Virus record (IMG/VR): IMGVR_UViG_3300032116_000145
Coordinates: 1-64,000 of that record
From: a virus
DNA: 64,000 nucleotides
Direction: 5' to 3' (one strand)
Shown: positions 1-9,431 of the stretch, one piece after another
Numbering within the stretch: the first letter of the stretch is position 1
How the letters are laid out: each line of letters begins with the position of its first letter
Position numbers and translations under genes: made by a program
Notes under the pieces: model-generated
What the model was told of the DNA's origin: nothing
What the model saw: the letters and a program-made list of their open reading frames with translations, nothing else
Database searches by the model: none

Positions 1-2
1 AG

Positions 3-245
3 AACTTTCAGTTCATGAATGCTCCTGTAGGATACGTTAACTTAACTCCAGAATACTTCCAAGTTACTATTTTGGCTTACACTGCTGCATCACCTTCAAT
101 ACCAACAGCTATATACCGTGGTTTAGGTGTCTTGGCTGGTGGAGGTGTTTTGACATTTACTATGTTGAATCCTGCAGGAACAGTAAACTTCGTTATTGGA
201 GATAGTATGGAAATTATCATAGGTGGATTCACCTATAAAGTATAA
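3..245 (+). CDS. C-terminal part of a virion structural protein (5' end outside window)
   Basis: The reading frame is open to the left edge, so the ATG at 15 is probably internal and this is the tail of a longer protein. The visible ~80 residues are rich in Val, Ile, Gly and Thr with short alternating hydrophobic stretches, as in a beta-rich capsid or decoration protein, and end in GGFTYKV. It sits just before the neck/ring genes, where crAss-like phages carry capsid genes. It could therefore be the end of the major capsid protein or of an adjacent head protein; the sequence alone does not decide. It is followed by two hairpins and a new promoter, so it closes a transcription unit. Confidence 0.6.
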   Translation, partial: NFQFMNAPVGYVNLTPEYFQVTILAYTAASPSIPTAIYRGLGVLAGGGVLTFTMLNPAGTVNFVIGDSMEIIIGGFTYKV

Positions 246-254
246 TAAAGACAT

Positions 255-285
255 TGGCAGGATTTTTTGGTTGGTTTTCCTGTCA
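255..285 (+). terminator. stem-loop downstream of the capsid-region gene
   Basis: TGGCAGGA (255-262) pairs with TCCTGTCA (278-285), giving 8 bp with one G-T pair and a T/G-rich 15-nt loop. It is the first of two tandem hairpins after the stop at 243-245. No T-run follows, so it may act as an RNA-stability or processing element rather than a true terminator. Confidence 0.45.
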
Positions 286-290
286 TCTTG

Positions 291-327
291 CTAGTAGGAG
301 CCTGCGAAAGTGGGCTCTTCTAGTTTT
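291..327 (+). terminator. rho-independent terminator with GAAA tetraloop
   Basis: GAGCCTGC (298-305) pairs with GTGGGCTC (310-317), including two G-T pairs, and is capped by a GAAA tetraloop (306-309). CTAG (291-294) can pair with CTAG (320-323) to lengthen the stem. TTTT follows at 324-327. It separates the capsid-region unit from the neck genes and is followed at once by a promoter. Confidence 0.65.
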
Positions 328-338
328 AAAATAAACTC

Positions 339-369
339 TTGACTTAAAGTTAAAATTAAATTATATTTG
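339..369 (+). promoter_or_regulatory. Bacteroidetes-type promoter for the neck/muzzle genes
   Basis: TTG (in CTTGAC, 339-341) and TATATTTG (362-369) are separated by 20 nt. This fits the Bacteroidetes primary sigma factor consensus (-33 TTTG/TTG, -7 TAnnTTTG). The spacer is A/T-rich. Transcription would start near 375, about 30 nt before the ATG at 406. Matching spacing at 34620 and 45566 makes this one of the strongest promoters in the window. Confidence 0.75.
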
Positions 370-405
370 TAATAGGTCTTAAATTAACCCAAACTATATT
401 CTAAC

Positions 406-1047
406 ATGTACACCAATTCGGAATTAATTGCTAGAGTCAAAAGTGCTAACAAGTTTGTTAGTGACGATGACATGATTAGTGACCGTTACATATACGGGTT
501 ACTTAAGACCAAAGCTGCTACTCTTTTACGCAGAGAAATTAATCTAAGAAGACTTTTAACTTCTGACAATGTATATCAAGCTTATGAGTGTGTACATTTG
601 ATTGAAGCTAAAGGTGCAGAATGTGATTTGAATTGCCCTATCCGTAGAACTAAGCATAAGTTGCCAAACATCGATGAGGGCCTGTATTCTTATTTTATTC
701 AAGGGGTGTTTAACACTTCTAACTCTGAGGAACTTTTTCCTACTACTATTAGAGATTTTATTAATCACACTCGTTTACGTTTTAAAACCCCTAAAAAGTA
801 TTACACAATACGTAACGGATATCTTTATGTTTTAGATCCTGATGTAGAGTGTGTGAACATGTACGCTTACTTTACAGAATCTATTGAGGACCTAGACGGA
901 ACTCAGTGTATTAGTATGTATGATAAACAATTTAAGTTTCCTGGCTACTTGACAGATACTTTAATTGAAATGTGTAATCAGTCGCTTATTAACTTCCACA
1001 AGTTACCATACGAGACTGAGGACAACAACAGAGATGAACCCAACTAA
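406..1047 (+). CDS. crAss-like neck (ring-type) protein
   Basis: A 213-residue protein with no signal peptide or membrane segment. The N-terminal half looks helical (repeated Arg/Leu/Lys around residues 25-60) and the rest is mixed. Cysteines occur at several positions, including a pair around Asp-Leu-Asn in the ECDLNCP motif. Its place, directly upstream of two further small structural genes and a giant muzzle-like gene, matches the ring (neck) cluster of crAss-like phages, where a family of this length and style is conserved. Which numbered ring protein it equals cannot be told here. The gene ends 2 nt before the next start, so translation is probably coupled. Role by context: part of the stacked rings joining portal to muzzle. 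Confidence 0.6.
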   Translation: MYTNSELIARVKSANKFVSDDDMISDRYIYGLLKTKAATLLRREINLRRLLTSDNVYQAYECVHLIEAKGAECDLNCPIRRTKHKLPNIDEGLYSYFIQGVFNTSNSEELFPTTIRDFINHTRLRFKTPKKYYTIRNGYLYVLDPDVECVNMYAYFTESIEDLDGTQCISMYDKQFKFPGYLTDTLIEMCNQSLINFHKLPYETEDNNRDEPN

Positions 1048-1049
1048 TT

Positions 1050-1544
1050 ATGTCGAAAGACTTTGTAAAAGCAAATAAAACCCCTTACGTCAGGCAGAAA
1101 GAAAGAGATACAACTTCGGATACGAACTTCCTCTCTTACAAAGCCTACACAATGTTCTTAAAAGAAACCAAAAGAAAAGACATCACCTACAAACAATTCT
1201 GTGCTATTCCTAAACAAATACACATCAAGTTAGTAGATCGTCTTTTAAGAGGTAGATATAGTATTAGATTCCCGAACTTAGGTTCTATTAAGATTGTAAA
1301 AACTGAAAATGCAATTCCAGAAGCTAAACGTACAATTATTAACTGGAAACTCTATAAAGAAACCGGAGTTAAAGTGCCTTATAGAAATTCACACACCAAC
1401 GGTGCTGTCTATAAATTTCACTTGTATCCATACTATAAGAGGATAGTTCAGTTTGGGTTCTATGACTTAAGAATGTCTAACGTACATAAGGCAAACCTAG
1501 CTAAGGCTATTAGAGAAGATAAAATAAATATAAGTTCCTTTTAA
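1050..1544 (+). CDS. IHF-like/ring-type neck protein
   Basis: A 164-residue basic protein. Residues ~40-90 (TYKQFCAIPKQIHIKLVDRL, then RGRYSIRFPNLGSIKI) look like an IHF/HU-type helical part followed by a beta arm. That matches a family conserved at this place in crAss-like phages and first described as IHF-related; structural work placed proteins from this cluster in the neck. The second half is Tyr/Lys-rich (YPYYKRIVQFGFYD). It lies 2 nt after the previous gene and 1 nt before the next, so the three are co-translated. Family assignment is from memory of the pattern; a DNA-binding role is not shown. Confidence 0.55.
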   Translation: MSKDFVKANKTPYVRQKERDTTSDTNFLSYKAYTMFLKETKRKDITYKQFCAIPKQIHIKLVDRLLRGRYSIRFPNLGSIKIVKTENAIPEAKRTIINWKLYKETGVKVPYRNSHTNGAVYKFHLYPYYKRIVQFGFYDLRMSNVHKANLAKAIREDKINISSF

Positions 1545-1545
1545 A

Positions 1546-2382
1546 ATGAAATACGCTAACACACCCTTTATTTCTTCTGAACCACTCATTGCTGAAGTAA
1601 AGCAAGAGTTAAAGACTTACTTTGAAGCAGGTGCTGTTAGTGAGGTACTTATCCCTACCTTCATAGACCAAGCTTTAAGAAAACTTAAAGTAATGGTACT
1701 AGAACCTGAAGAGTTGGTTCTTAATTTTACAAACTACAAATCCGAGTTACCTTGTGACTTCGCTTTACTTGATTACGCTATTCATTATGATTCCGAAACT
1801 TTTTGGGGTCAAGGAGTAAACTCAGTAAAGGGCACTTGGTATAAATCTATACAATGTACTAATGGTTGCACAGACTGTGGCCTAAAGGAAGAAATCTACG
1901 AGACAGTATCTGTACCTACTCCTGGATTTAAAATTACTATGAAACACCCTACTTGGATTAGAGTTTACCATGGTTCTAAAACTATGTGTACTGAAGGGTG
2001 CGAGAACTTGAATGTATCTTCTGAAAATATTATCCAAATTCATCCTAACAAAACCGTTACCTCTACGTTTGAAAGCGGTTGTGTGTATGTTAGATATTAC
2101 TCACGTCCAATGGACGATGATAACCTACCTATGGTGCCTGAAATTCTTGAGGTTGAAGAGTATATTAAATCTTATCTTAAGTTTAAGTTTTTTGAACAAC
2201 TTTGGCATTCAGTAGTTGACGAAAGTCAACGTCAGGTAGAAGCTAAGTTTCAGTACTATAGACAAGATCAATTAGCCAAACTTCAGGCTGCATTTAGTTA
2301 CTTGTTAACCTACACAAAACAGCAAATGGCTGACAACGTAGCAAAGACAAGAACTCGTTTTAACAGGTTCCATATCTCTTAA
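1546..2382 (+). CDS. tail-tubular/adaptor-like ring protein
   Basis: A 278-residue protein ending in a long helix (from VEEYIKSYLKFKFFEQLW to the C-terminus, residues ~200-278) with regularly spaced Gln/Leu/Tyr. The N-terminal part carries the pattern of small podovirus adaptors: LIPTFIDQALRKLKVMV, then a beta segment with LPCDFALLDYAIHY. T7 gp11/P22 gp4-like adaptors have this helix-bundle-plus-barrel layout. A Cys cluster (CTNGCTDCG, ~residue 104) is a local oddity. It is 5 nt upstream of the muzzle gene. In crAss-like phages the ring that docks on the portal is encoded next to the muzzle gene, so that is the best guess. Confidence 0.55.
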   Translation: MKYANTPFISSEPLIAEVKQELKTYFEAGAVSEVLIPTFIDQALRKLKVMVLEPEELVLNFTNYKSELPCDFALLDYAIHYDSETFWGQGVNSVKGTWYKSIQCTNGCTDCGLKEEIYETVSVPTPGFKITMKHPTWIRVYHGSKTMCTEGCENLNVSSENIIQIHPNKTVTSTFESGCVYVRYYSRPMDDDNLPMVPEILEVEEYIKSYLKFKFFEQLWHSVVDESQRQVEAKFQYYRQDQLAKLQAAFSYLLTYTKQQMADNVAKTRTRFNRFHIS

Positions 2383-2387
2383 GTTTA

Positions 2388-5300
2388 ATGGATAACAAAA
2401 TAAATCAAAATACAGCAGGTTTAAATCTTGATTCGGTTAATTACCAGATCAAGGAAAACATGATTACATTTGCTCTAAATGCAAATGTGCAGTCTCATGA
2501 TGGTAACTCTACCACATATACTAATGAGCCTTCTAATCAAATATGTTTTGATTTTACAACTCAGTATCCAGGATACAAGATTGTTGGAACATTAAACATT
2601 ACAGAACAATCTAAGTTAATTGTTTTCTTAGCCCACCCTGATGGTAGGTCGCTTATTGGAGAGATCACTAATTTAGGAAAAGACTGTACTAGTCTGGTAG
2701 AAAGTGAAACAGATTGTGGTTGTATATCAGGTACTGTATTAGCTAGTACAGTAGTAAGTAGTTTAATTCCAATAGCTGGAACTGAAGAATGTCCTGTAGG
2801 ATATACCTTTAATAGTAAATCAGGTTTTTGTGAAAAAGTAATTAGTACTCCTATACAGGAAACTGTCATAAAAGAATCTGTTATTTCTTCATGCAAAAGT
2901 GCTGACCACGGAACTACACTTACTAGAGTATACAAAGATACTTGGGTTACTCAAACTCCTCCTACATATCACACTGTAGTAGAATCTAATTTAACTCAAT
3001 CTTTTTGGTATCCAGGGGGTGCTTTTTCTTACATTAAACAGATCGGTATTCAAGCAGATATTGATAATACTAATAATCCATGTGGAACTCAGGAGAGTCT
3101 TAATTTTTTAGGGTTTACTGAAACGATTTGTATTAATGACACTAAACAATACTACTTAGGATTAGCTGCAGATGATTCTTTAAGAGTGTCTATTGATGGG
3201 GATATAATTTTTGATTTTGACGCTTCAGATACTGCTAAAAGCTTTGCAACACTTACAGACTTATGGGCAAGATACCATCTATTTCCTGTTAATATAAGCA
3301 AAGGTAGTCACCTTTTAAAATTTGAATATAAAAATCAACCTACTGGTGATCCAGGAAATAGAGGGATGTTTGCCTATGAACTATATGACATCTCTTTAGC
3401 ACAGTTGACAGATCCAAACTTAACTAGAGTTATTTTACAAAATAGTCGAGTTTTAAGTAATGGTAAACCTATTACTTCTGAAATAAAAGCTCCAGGTCGT
3501 ATACTACAAATGAGTTATACTGGAACTGCTACTGGAACTTTTACAATCGTAAGTGCAACACAAAGTAGTACTTCTGGAACAGGGACTGATGCATTATTTA
3601 AAATAGTTGTTAATGCGGGAGTTATTACTTCTCTAATACTTGAAGACTCAGGTAAAGGTTACAAAACTGGAGATACTCTTACTATTTCTTCGGGAAGTGC
3701 TCTTAACGTAACCGTTACTGTAGTAGCTGCTTCAGTACAAGAAAATTTTATTGAACTTTCTCAAGCATGTCCTGTCGGTTATACTTTATATGTAAACGAA
3801 GATTGTGCAGCTTCTTGTCAGAAGATAGATCAAAAAAGTCCAATTATTCCAGCAACTTCTGTAAATTGTTGTACTTTTACTCCTTTAGTTTTAGACAACT
3901 GTTGTGATTGTACTGACTGCTATAGATACTCAGCACAATCTATAAACAATACTGCTTACTCTATTACCTATATAAACTGTAGTGGTGTAGAAGTAACAGA
4001 AACCTTTCCCTCAGGTATAGGCACATTTACTGCTAAAAGAAATAAGTACACTCTTCCTTCTGGAGTAGAAGTAATAGACAGTACTTTAGAGTCCCAAGGA
4101 ACATGCAGTCCTAAGACAGGAACTTGTTGTTTAAAGTTATCTCCAGATTATCCTGTTTACGCAGAGTACAGAGTAGATGATTGTGAAACTAAAGTCTATT
4201 TTATTGCAAAGAACATACAGCCTCGTTATTTCTCATTAGAGGAACCATTAGGCCGTGATCAATGTGGTGATGCCATTGACTGTCTTACGGACGCTTGTGA
4301 GCGCTTAAAACTGTTCCCTGATTTCTGTCAAGCAGATATCTACCCTACAGCAATTGACTCAGGTGGAAGACTTAAGGGAGGGGTATACTCTTTCTCTATT
4401 GCTTATGCAGATGAGAATGGAAAAGAACTTACTGACTACGTAGATTTTAGTAATCCTATTCCAATTTTTGAACGAGCTATTACTGAACAGACAGAGTACG
4501 AAACTTCTAAATCTATCAGAGTATCTATAGACCACAGTACTGCTGTCTTTGATTATTTTAATTTAGTAGTAGCTGAAAACATAAATGAAGTAACTACATA
4601 CCAACTGGTAGGTACTTATAGAGTAAATCAGTCTACCTATAGAGATTCTTTAGTTTATTCAGGAGATTACTCTTCTACATTCTCTTCTATTGTTCCTTTG
4701 ATTCGCAGTCCTCATTATGAGACTGCAGGAATTATTGAAAAACAGAATGACATTTTAATGTTGGCTGACTTAGTAGAAACTCCTAAGTACAACTTCCAAC
4801 TACTCGCTAATCAGATTAAACTTCGTTGGGAAACTGTTAAAATGCCAGTCGACAACAAGTTTGATTACTCTAATCCTGAAATCGCTTACTTCTTTAGAAC
4901 TTACCAAAGAGATGAAGTTTATCCTTTTGGTATTAAGTTTAAACTAAAGAACGGTAAGTATACAGACGTATTTCACATTCCAGGTAGAGAAGTATTTCAA
5001 AACTCAGACGAAAGAACTCCAATCTATCATAGTAGTAACCCTGATGCATTTGGTACACTAAATGATTGCATAGTTACAGATAAGGAAGAGAAGTGGAAAG
5101 TATATAACACAGCTACAACAGGCATTACCCCTCCCAATAACATTCCCTCTTTACAAGAAGCTCAATACTCTTGTAAGATTACAGTAGAAGCTTCTGGGGA
5201 ATTTGCTTACTGGGAATCTACAGAAACTTATCCGTGTTACGATGAAGTATGGGGAACTCTAGCAGGTCAACCTATTCGTCACCACAAGTTTCCTGAAAAT

Positions 5301-8300
5301 GCTAAGTCACATATCCATGCAGACGGAGATGACTTTATCTATCCTATTGGAGTACGTATTTGGGATGAGACTTTCTTTGAAGGTATCTTAGATAAAGAAA
5401 CAGTTTACGATCCACTAAATACCTACGGTAATCATCTTATACCTGTAAAAGAGTTAATCTGTGGCTATGAGTTAGTAAGAGGTAATCGTGTAAACAATAA
5501 ATCAGTAGTCGCTAAGGGCCTTATTTATGATGTAGGTTCTTTTGAGGATGTTAAGTCTGGTAAGAAATACTACTATCCTAACTATCCTTACAATGACTTA
5601 CGTTCTGATCGATACATTAAATCTACTCCTGATTGGTATGACTTAGCAGATAGAGGATTTGAAGCAGATTCTTTTGGTATGGGACTTCATGAAGGTTTTA
5701 ATACTATTGGGTCTCGTTATACATTCCACTCACCTGATGTACACTTCCAATACCCTAAGATTGGTACAGAACTAAAACTAGAAACAGTAGAGTACGGTAA
5801 AGTACAAGGTAAGTTTGTTCCTGTACTAGATCACCCTCAGTATAAGTTTTTAACTAAAGCTGACTATGCTTTAAGTGCTTTAGTATCTACTGCATTATCT
5901 CTTGCTTTTGAGTCTGAAGCGGGAACAGGTGTATCAGGTCCTTATGCTAACAGTAATGTAAAAGCAGATGCTATTTCTATTCTTACTAATAACCAAGTCT
6001 TAATTGACTTGCTTGAGAAGCTAATACCGAATACAAATTTTGCTTATCAGTTCAATTCTATAGGAGAGTACAAAAGATTTGTCCCTATTACAACTATAGG
6101 TAATAGAAGAAGATTTTTAGATATTGGTCTTTATGCTAACGACAAAATTGTAGAATTAAATGATGATCGTCCTTTGCATAACAGACTCAGGGAAACTTCT
6201 GTTTACCTAAAGACTAATGGTTCTTTTAGTACCGAGTTTCCAGGAATAATCGATAATACTCGTTATACTATCGAAGAAAACAATTTACAGGATGATCCAG
6301 AAAAAATAACTGAGTCAGATACAAGAGCCTATTATTCTTCCATCAAAAGAAATTTTCCTAATCAGTACGGACAAATAGAAAACATTACGTATGTGTCTAC
6401 TGGGTATTCTTGTTCTGTGTATACAGATATCTCTAATACTGCAAAGATTAGACGTAGATACTATCCTGCTTTTGGAGGAGATACTTACATTAACAAGTTT
6501 GCTCTTAAGAGGAAGCATTCATTCTTTACTCGTAACTTAGCTAACCTTCCTGCTAAAGTAGATAATGTTCCTTTTGATTACTGGCTTTACCCTAATCTAG
6601 GATTCCCTACTTACTACATAGGGGAGTCACCAGAAGAAATAACTTCAGGTGCAGGTACAAGTGCAATAACAGGCGTACTAGGGGCACTAGCAACTGCGTT
6701 AGGTCTTTCACTAGCTGGTGCAGGTACTGGTGTAGCTCTTAATTCTGTTATATCTGGTTTATTAGCGACCATCTATAGTTTGTTTGTTAAGAAGAATAAC
6801 TTGGATGGTTCCTCTGTAATAAGTGCTACTATTCCTAATCCTATTCCTGGACAACCTGATATTGATATTGATTTTCCTTCTTCTTTCTTTTATCAAAAAG
6901 GATTCTTCTATACAGCGTCTTATGGTATTCCCGTCTTTTATGTGGAGTCTGATATTAACGTAGACTTACGTCATGGAAGAAACGACTTAGAAGAAAACTT
7001 CTATCCTAATGTAGGAGATGGTATTCCTGATGAGTGGCTACACGAAGTTAATGTACCTATTAAGTTTGATAACTTCTACCACTACAATGCAACTTATTCT
7101 GCACAGAACTTAAGTCCTAATCTTCCCTACAGATTAAAGTATCCTTCACTAGAGTGTTTGTCTATTCATTCAAACAGAGTTATCTACTCAGATCCTGCAA
7201 ACTCTTCTAACTATCTTTCTGATGCTTGGCGTATTTTCCGTCCAGGAAACTTCTATGATTTTCCTAAGCAAGGTGGTCGCTTAATTGACCTAAATGCAGG
7301 AGAGAACGAAAGAGTATATGCTAGATTCGAGAATACAACTAAAGTATACAACTCTCGTATTACTCTTAGTACTACTTCCCCTTATCAATTAGAGATTGGT
7401 AATGCAGAGATGTTCAAACAAAAGCCTGTAGATCTCTCTAAGACAGATCTAGGTTATATAGGAACTCAACACAAAGCTTATGTTAAGTGTGAGTACGGAA
7501 CATTCTGGGTAGACGCTAAGCGTGGTCACATCTATCAAATCACAGGAGACGGCTTTAACGAGATTAAGACAGAAAATAACTTTAACTGGTTTAAGCAAAA
7601 TCTTCCTTTCCAAATCCTTAAAGACATTCCAAATGCAGATATAGACAACCCACCAATTGGCTTAGGTATTGTTATGGGATGGGATGAAAGATACGAGAGA
7701 GTATTTATTACTAAACTTGATTATAGAGTTAAGCCTGAATACAGAGAAGGAAGTCCCTCAGTTGTTAGGTACATTACAGATACTTCTGATAGTAACTTTA
7801 GAAAGTATGTATTAGAGAGTGGAAGTACCCAAGTAGAAATTACTTTTGGAGATCCTGCATTTTTTGAGAATAAGTCTTGGACAGTAGCATACTCTCCTAA
7901 ACTTAAGAATTTTATTTCTTTCTATTCTTACTTGCCTAACTTCTTTGTTGCTCAACTAGGACACTTTCAAACTATTAAAAACAGTTCAACTGGAGCAAGT
8001 ACTTGGAATCATAATCTTTCTATCTTTACTTATCAGACTTATTACGGAACTCTTTATCCTTATATCCTAGAGTATAATGTAAACTCATTCCCACAAGTAT
8101 CTACTATTAACTCTGTTACTTTGATGCAGGATATTCAAGAATACTATTCTGATTACGAATACTATTCTTTGTCTACTGCAAATAAAAAGAACTTAGCAAA
8201 CTTTACTAAGGCAATTATTTACAACAAAGAACAGTCATCTGGTATTATTAAGTTGATTCCTGAAGAGTTCGGTAACACAAGACAGAAGATAACCTATCCT

Positions 8301-8603
8301 AGAATGACTGCAACAGGCATAGAAGCGCTTATCTCTCGCAGGGAACAGTTGTATACCTTTAACGGATTTTGGAACGTTGCAGCGCAAGGAAATGGCCAAC
8401 CACTTTGGACAACTCAGTGGAGTGACTTATCTTCTCAATACCCAATAGATAAAATACCAAACACCAAGAGTGTAAGACCTGTGTCTGTATCTTATCAAAA
8501 GTCAAAGATTAAATCAGACTTTGCTAAAGTAAGATTGATCCAAGATCAGTACTCTAGATTTAAGTTTATTAATACTATTCAAATAACTCAAACCAACCCA
8601 TAA
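2388..8603 (+). CDS. giant muzzle-like tail-tip protein (2071 aa)
   Basis: The first ~105 residues and the region from ~650 onward have the Tyr/Asn/Pro-rich repeating beta style of P22 gp10/T7 gp12-type tail nozzle propellers, and the position after the ring genes fits the crAss-like muzzle. Residues ~108-650 hold an insertion with many cysteines (CGC near 109, two CPVGYT motifs, CCDCTDC near 505). Within it, residues ~255-340 resemble a PA14-like sugar-binding domain (YYLGLAADDSLRVSIDGD). Residues ~1420-1465 form a Gly/Ala/Leu-rich hydrophobic stretch that could enter a membrane. At 2071 residues it is long for the role, apparently because of these insertions. The muzzle would close the tail and hold cargo until ejection. 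Confidence 0.65.
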   Translation: MDNKINQNTAGLNLDSVNYQIKENMITFALNANVQSHDGNSTTYTNEPSNQICFDFTTQYPGYKIVGTLNITEQSKLIVFLAHPDGRSLIGEITNLGKDCTSLVESETDCGCISGTVLASTVVSSLIPIAGTEECPVGYTFNSKSGFCEKVISTPIQETVIKESVISSCKSADHGTTLTRVYKDTWVTQTPPTYHTVVESNLTQSFWYPGGAFSYIKQIGIQADIDNTNNPCGTQESLNFLGFTETICINDTKQYYLGLAADDSLRVSIDGDIIFDFDASDTAKSFATLTDLWARYHLFPVNISKGSHLLKFEYKNQPTGDPGNRGMFAYELYDISLAQLTDPNLTRVILQNSRVLSNGKPITSEIKAPGRILQMSYTGTATGTFTIVSATQSSTSGTGTDALFKIVVNAGVITSLILEDSGKGYKTGDTLTISSGSALNVTVTVVAASVQENFIELSQACPVGYTLYVNEDCAASCQKIDQKSPIIPATSVNCCTFTPLVLDNCCDCTDCYRYSAQSINNTAYSITYINCSGVEVTETFPSGIGTFTAKRNKYTLPSGVEVIDSTLESQGTCSPKTGTCCLKLSPDYPVYAEYRVDDCETKVYFIAKNIQPRYFSLEEPLGRDQCGDAIDCLTDACERLKLFPDFCQADIYPTAIDSGGRLKGGVYSFSIAYADENGKELTDYVDFSNPIPIFERAITEQTEYETSKSIRVSIDHSTAVFDYFNLVVAENINEVTTYQLVGTYRVNQSTYRDSLVYSGDYSSTFSSIVPLIRSPHYETAGIIEKQNDILMLADLVETPKYNFQLLANQIKLRWETVKMPVDNKFDYSNPEIAYFFRTYQRDEVYPFGIKFKLKNGKYTDVFHIPGREVFQNSDERTPIYHSSNPDAFGTLNDCIVTDKEEKWKVYNTATTGITPPNNIPSLQEAQYSCKITVEASGEFAYWESTETYPCYDEVWGTLAGQPIRHHKFPENAKSHIHADGDDFIYPIGVRIWDETFFEGILDKETVYDPLNTYGNHLIPVKELICGYELVRGNRVNNKSVVAKGLIYDVGSFEDVKSGKKYYYPNYPYNDLRSDRYIKSTPDWYDLADRGFEADSFGMGLHEGFNTIGSRYTFHSPDVHFQYPKIGTELKLETVEYGKVQGKFVPVLDHPQYKFLTKADYALSALVSTALSLAFESEAGTGVSGPYANSNVKADAISILTNNQVLIDLLEKLIPNTNFAYQFNSIGEYKRFVPITTIGNRRRFLDIGLYANDKIVELNDDRPLHNRLRETSVYLKTNGSFSTEFPGIIDNTRYTIEENNLQDDPEKITESDTRAYYSSIKRNFPNQYGQIENITYVSTGYSCSVYTDISNTAKIRRRYYPAFGGDTYINKFALKRKHSFFTRNLANLPAKVDNVPFDYWLYPNLGFPTYYIGESPEEITSGAGTSAITGVLGALATALGLSLAGAGTGVALNSVISGLLATIYSLFVKKNNLDGSSVISATIPNPIPGQPDIDIDFPSSFFYQKGFFYTASYGIPVFYVESDINVDLRHGRNDLEENFYPNVGDGIPDEWLHEVNVPIKFDNFYHYNATYSAQNLSPNLPYRLKYPSLECLSIHSNRVIYSDPANSSNYLSDAWRIFRPGNFYDFPKQGGRLIDLNAGENERVYARFENTTKVYNSRITLSTTSPYQLEIGNAEMFKQKPVDLSKTDLGYIGTQHKAYVKCEYGTFWVDAKRGHIYQITGDGFNEIKTENNFNWFKQNLPFQILKDIPNADIDNPPIGLGIVMGWDERYERVFITKLDYRVKPEYREGSPSVVRYITDTSDSNFRKYVLESGSTQVEITFGDPAFFENKSWTVAYSPKLKNFISFYSYLPNFFVAQLGHFQTIKNSSTGASTWNHNLSIFTYQTYYGTLYPYILEYNVNSFPQVSTINSVTLMQDIQEYYSDYEYYSLSTANKKNLANFTKAIIYNKEQSSGIIKLIPEEFGNTRQKITYPRMTATGIEALISRREQLYTFNGFWNVAAQGNGQPLWTTQWSDLSSQYPIDKIPNTKSVRPVSVSYQKSKIKSDFAKVRLIQDQYSRFKFINTIQITQTNP

Positions 8604-8607
8604 TACC

Positions 8608-8988
8608 ATGAAAGAAAAAGAACTTTTTACCACAGTGAAACCTGAGATAGTAATTGGACAACTATTCCAATCTAGGGACATTATTCACATTGCACACTTA
8701 CAGACAACTTCTTTTAGTGAGCACAAGGCATTAAACGAATACTACGAAGGTATTCTAGGCTTAACCGATGACATTGTAGAATCTTACTTTGGAACAATAG
8801 GAAAGAGACTTAACTTTAAGATTCCTGGATCTGAGTATATGAATGCAAAGACCCATTTGATCTACATGAAAGATTACATGATGAAACATCGTGGAGTATT
8901 TGGAATGGAGAATACTCACCTACAGAACTCTGTAGATGAAGTAATTACTTTAATTACTAGTACTTTGTATAAACTCACTTTAACTTAA
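8608..8988 (+). CDS. small helical protein, Dps/ferritin-like bundle (DUF5856-like)
   Basis: 126 residues, predicted all-helical. The segment HIAHLQTTSFSEHKALNEYY (residues ~31-50) resembles a family common in crAss-like phages (pattern xHLxHxxTxSxxxHxALxxxY, recalled as DUF5856), whose His/Glu-bearing four-helix layout recalls Dps/ferritin proteins. Metal binding is plausible from the His and Glu residues but not shown. It starts 4 nt after the muzzle stop, so it belongs to the same operon. No virion role is proven; it may be a non-structural passenger among structural genes. Confidence 0.5.
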   Translation: MKEKELFTTVKPEIVIGQLFQSRDIIHIAHLQTTSFSEHKALNEYYEGILGLTDDIVESYFGTIGKRLNFKIPGSEYMNAKTHLIYMKDYMMKHRGVFGMENTHLQNSVDEVITLITSTLYKLTLT

Positions 8989-9002
8989 AATAAATAAACT
9001 AT

Positions 9003-9431
9003 ATGAATCGCTTAAAAAAAGCTTACTCTTCTTGCATGGAGTGCGGAGGTAAGAAAATGAAATCAGGAGGCAATTGGATTAAGAAAGCTGTTTCTAAAAA
9101 TCCAGGATCTTTTACAGCACAAGCTAAAAAAGCTGGAATGTCTGTACCTGCTTTTCGTGATAAAGTATTAGCTAACAAGTCTGATTATTCTTCTACTACA
9201 GTAAAAAGAGCAAACTTGGCTAAGACTCTTTCTAAGATGCGTAAAGGAGAGGATGGGATGTTAAATATGTCTGGTGTTAAGACTATAAAAAATCTTGCTA
9301 TAAAGAGTAATAAAGGACAGACTAAGGAAATGCCTAAAATGTCTACCATTAGAACAAAAGATAGTTATGGTAAGAGTGGTATGTTAGTTAAGAGCAAGTC
9401 AAAGTCTTTGATGTCTTATCGTAAGAAGTAA
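9003..9431 (+). CDS. small basic virion-type protein
   Basis: 142 residues, strongly basic, with about 30 Lys. An N-terminal CMECGGKKM motif might bind metal. Residues ~25-80 (WIKKAVSKNPGSFTAQAKKA, then a helix ending NLAKTLSKM) resemble a short helical DNA-binding-like domain found repeatedly in phage virion proteins. The preceding A-rich leader (aaaataaataaactat) is typical here. Its stop shares one base with the next start (TAATG), implying coupled translation. DNA condensation or cargo packing would fit the charge; this is inference. Confidence 0.55.
   Translation: MNRLKKAYSSCMECGGKKMKSGGNWIKKAVSKNPGSFTAQAKKAGMSVPAFRDKVLANKSDYSSTTVKRANLAKTLSKMRKGEDGMLNMSGVKTIKNLAIKSNKGQTKEMPKMSTIRTKDSYGKSGMLVKSKSKSLMSYRKK

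Noticed and set aside
246-405. Possible tRNA or structured RNA gene between capsid and neck genes
   Set aside because: Only two simple hairpins and a promoter are present; no cloverleaf or CCA-like end.
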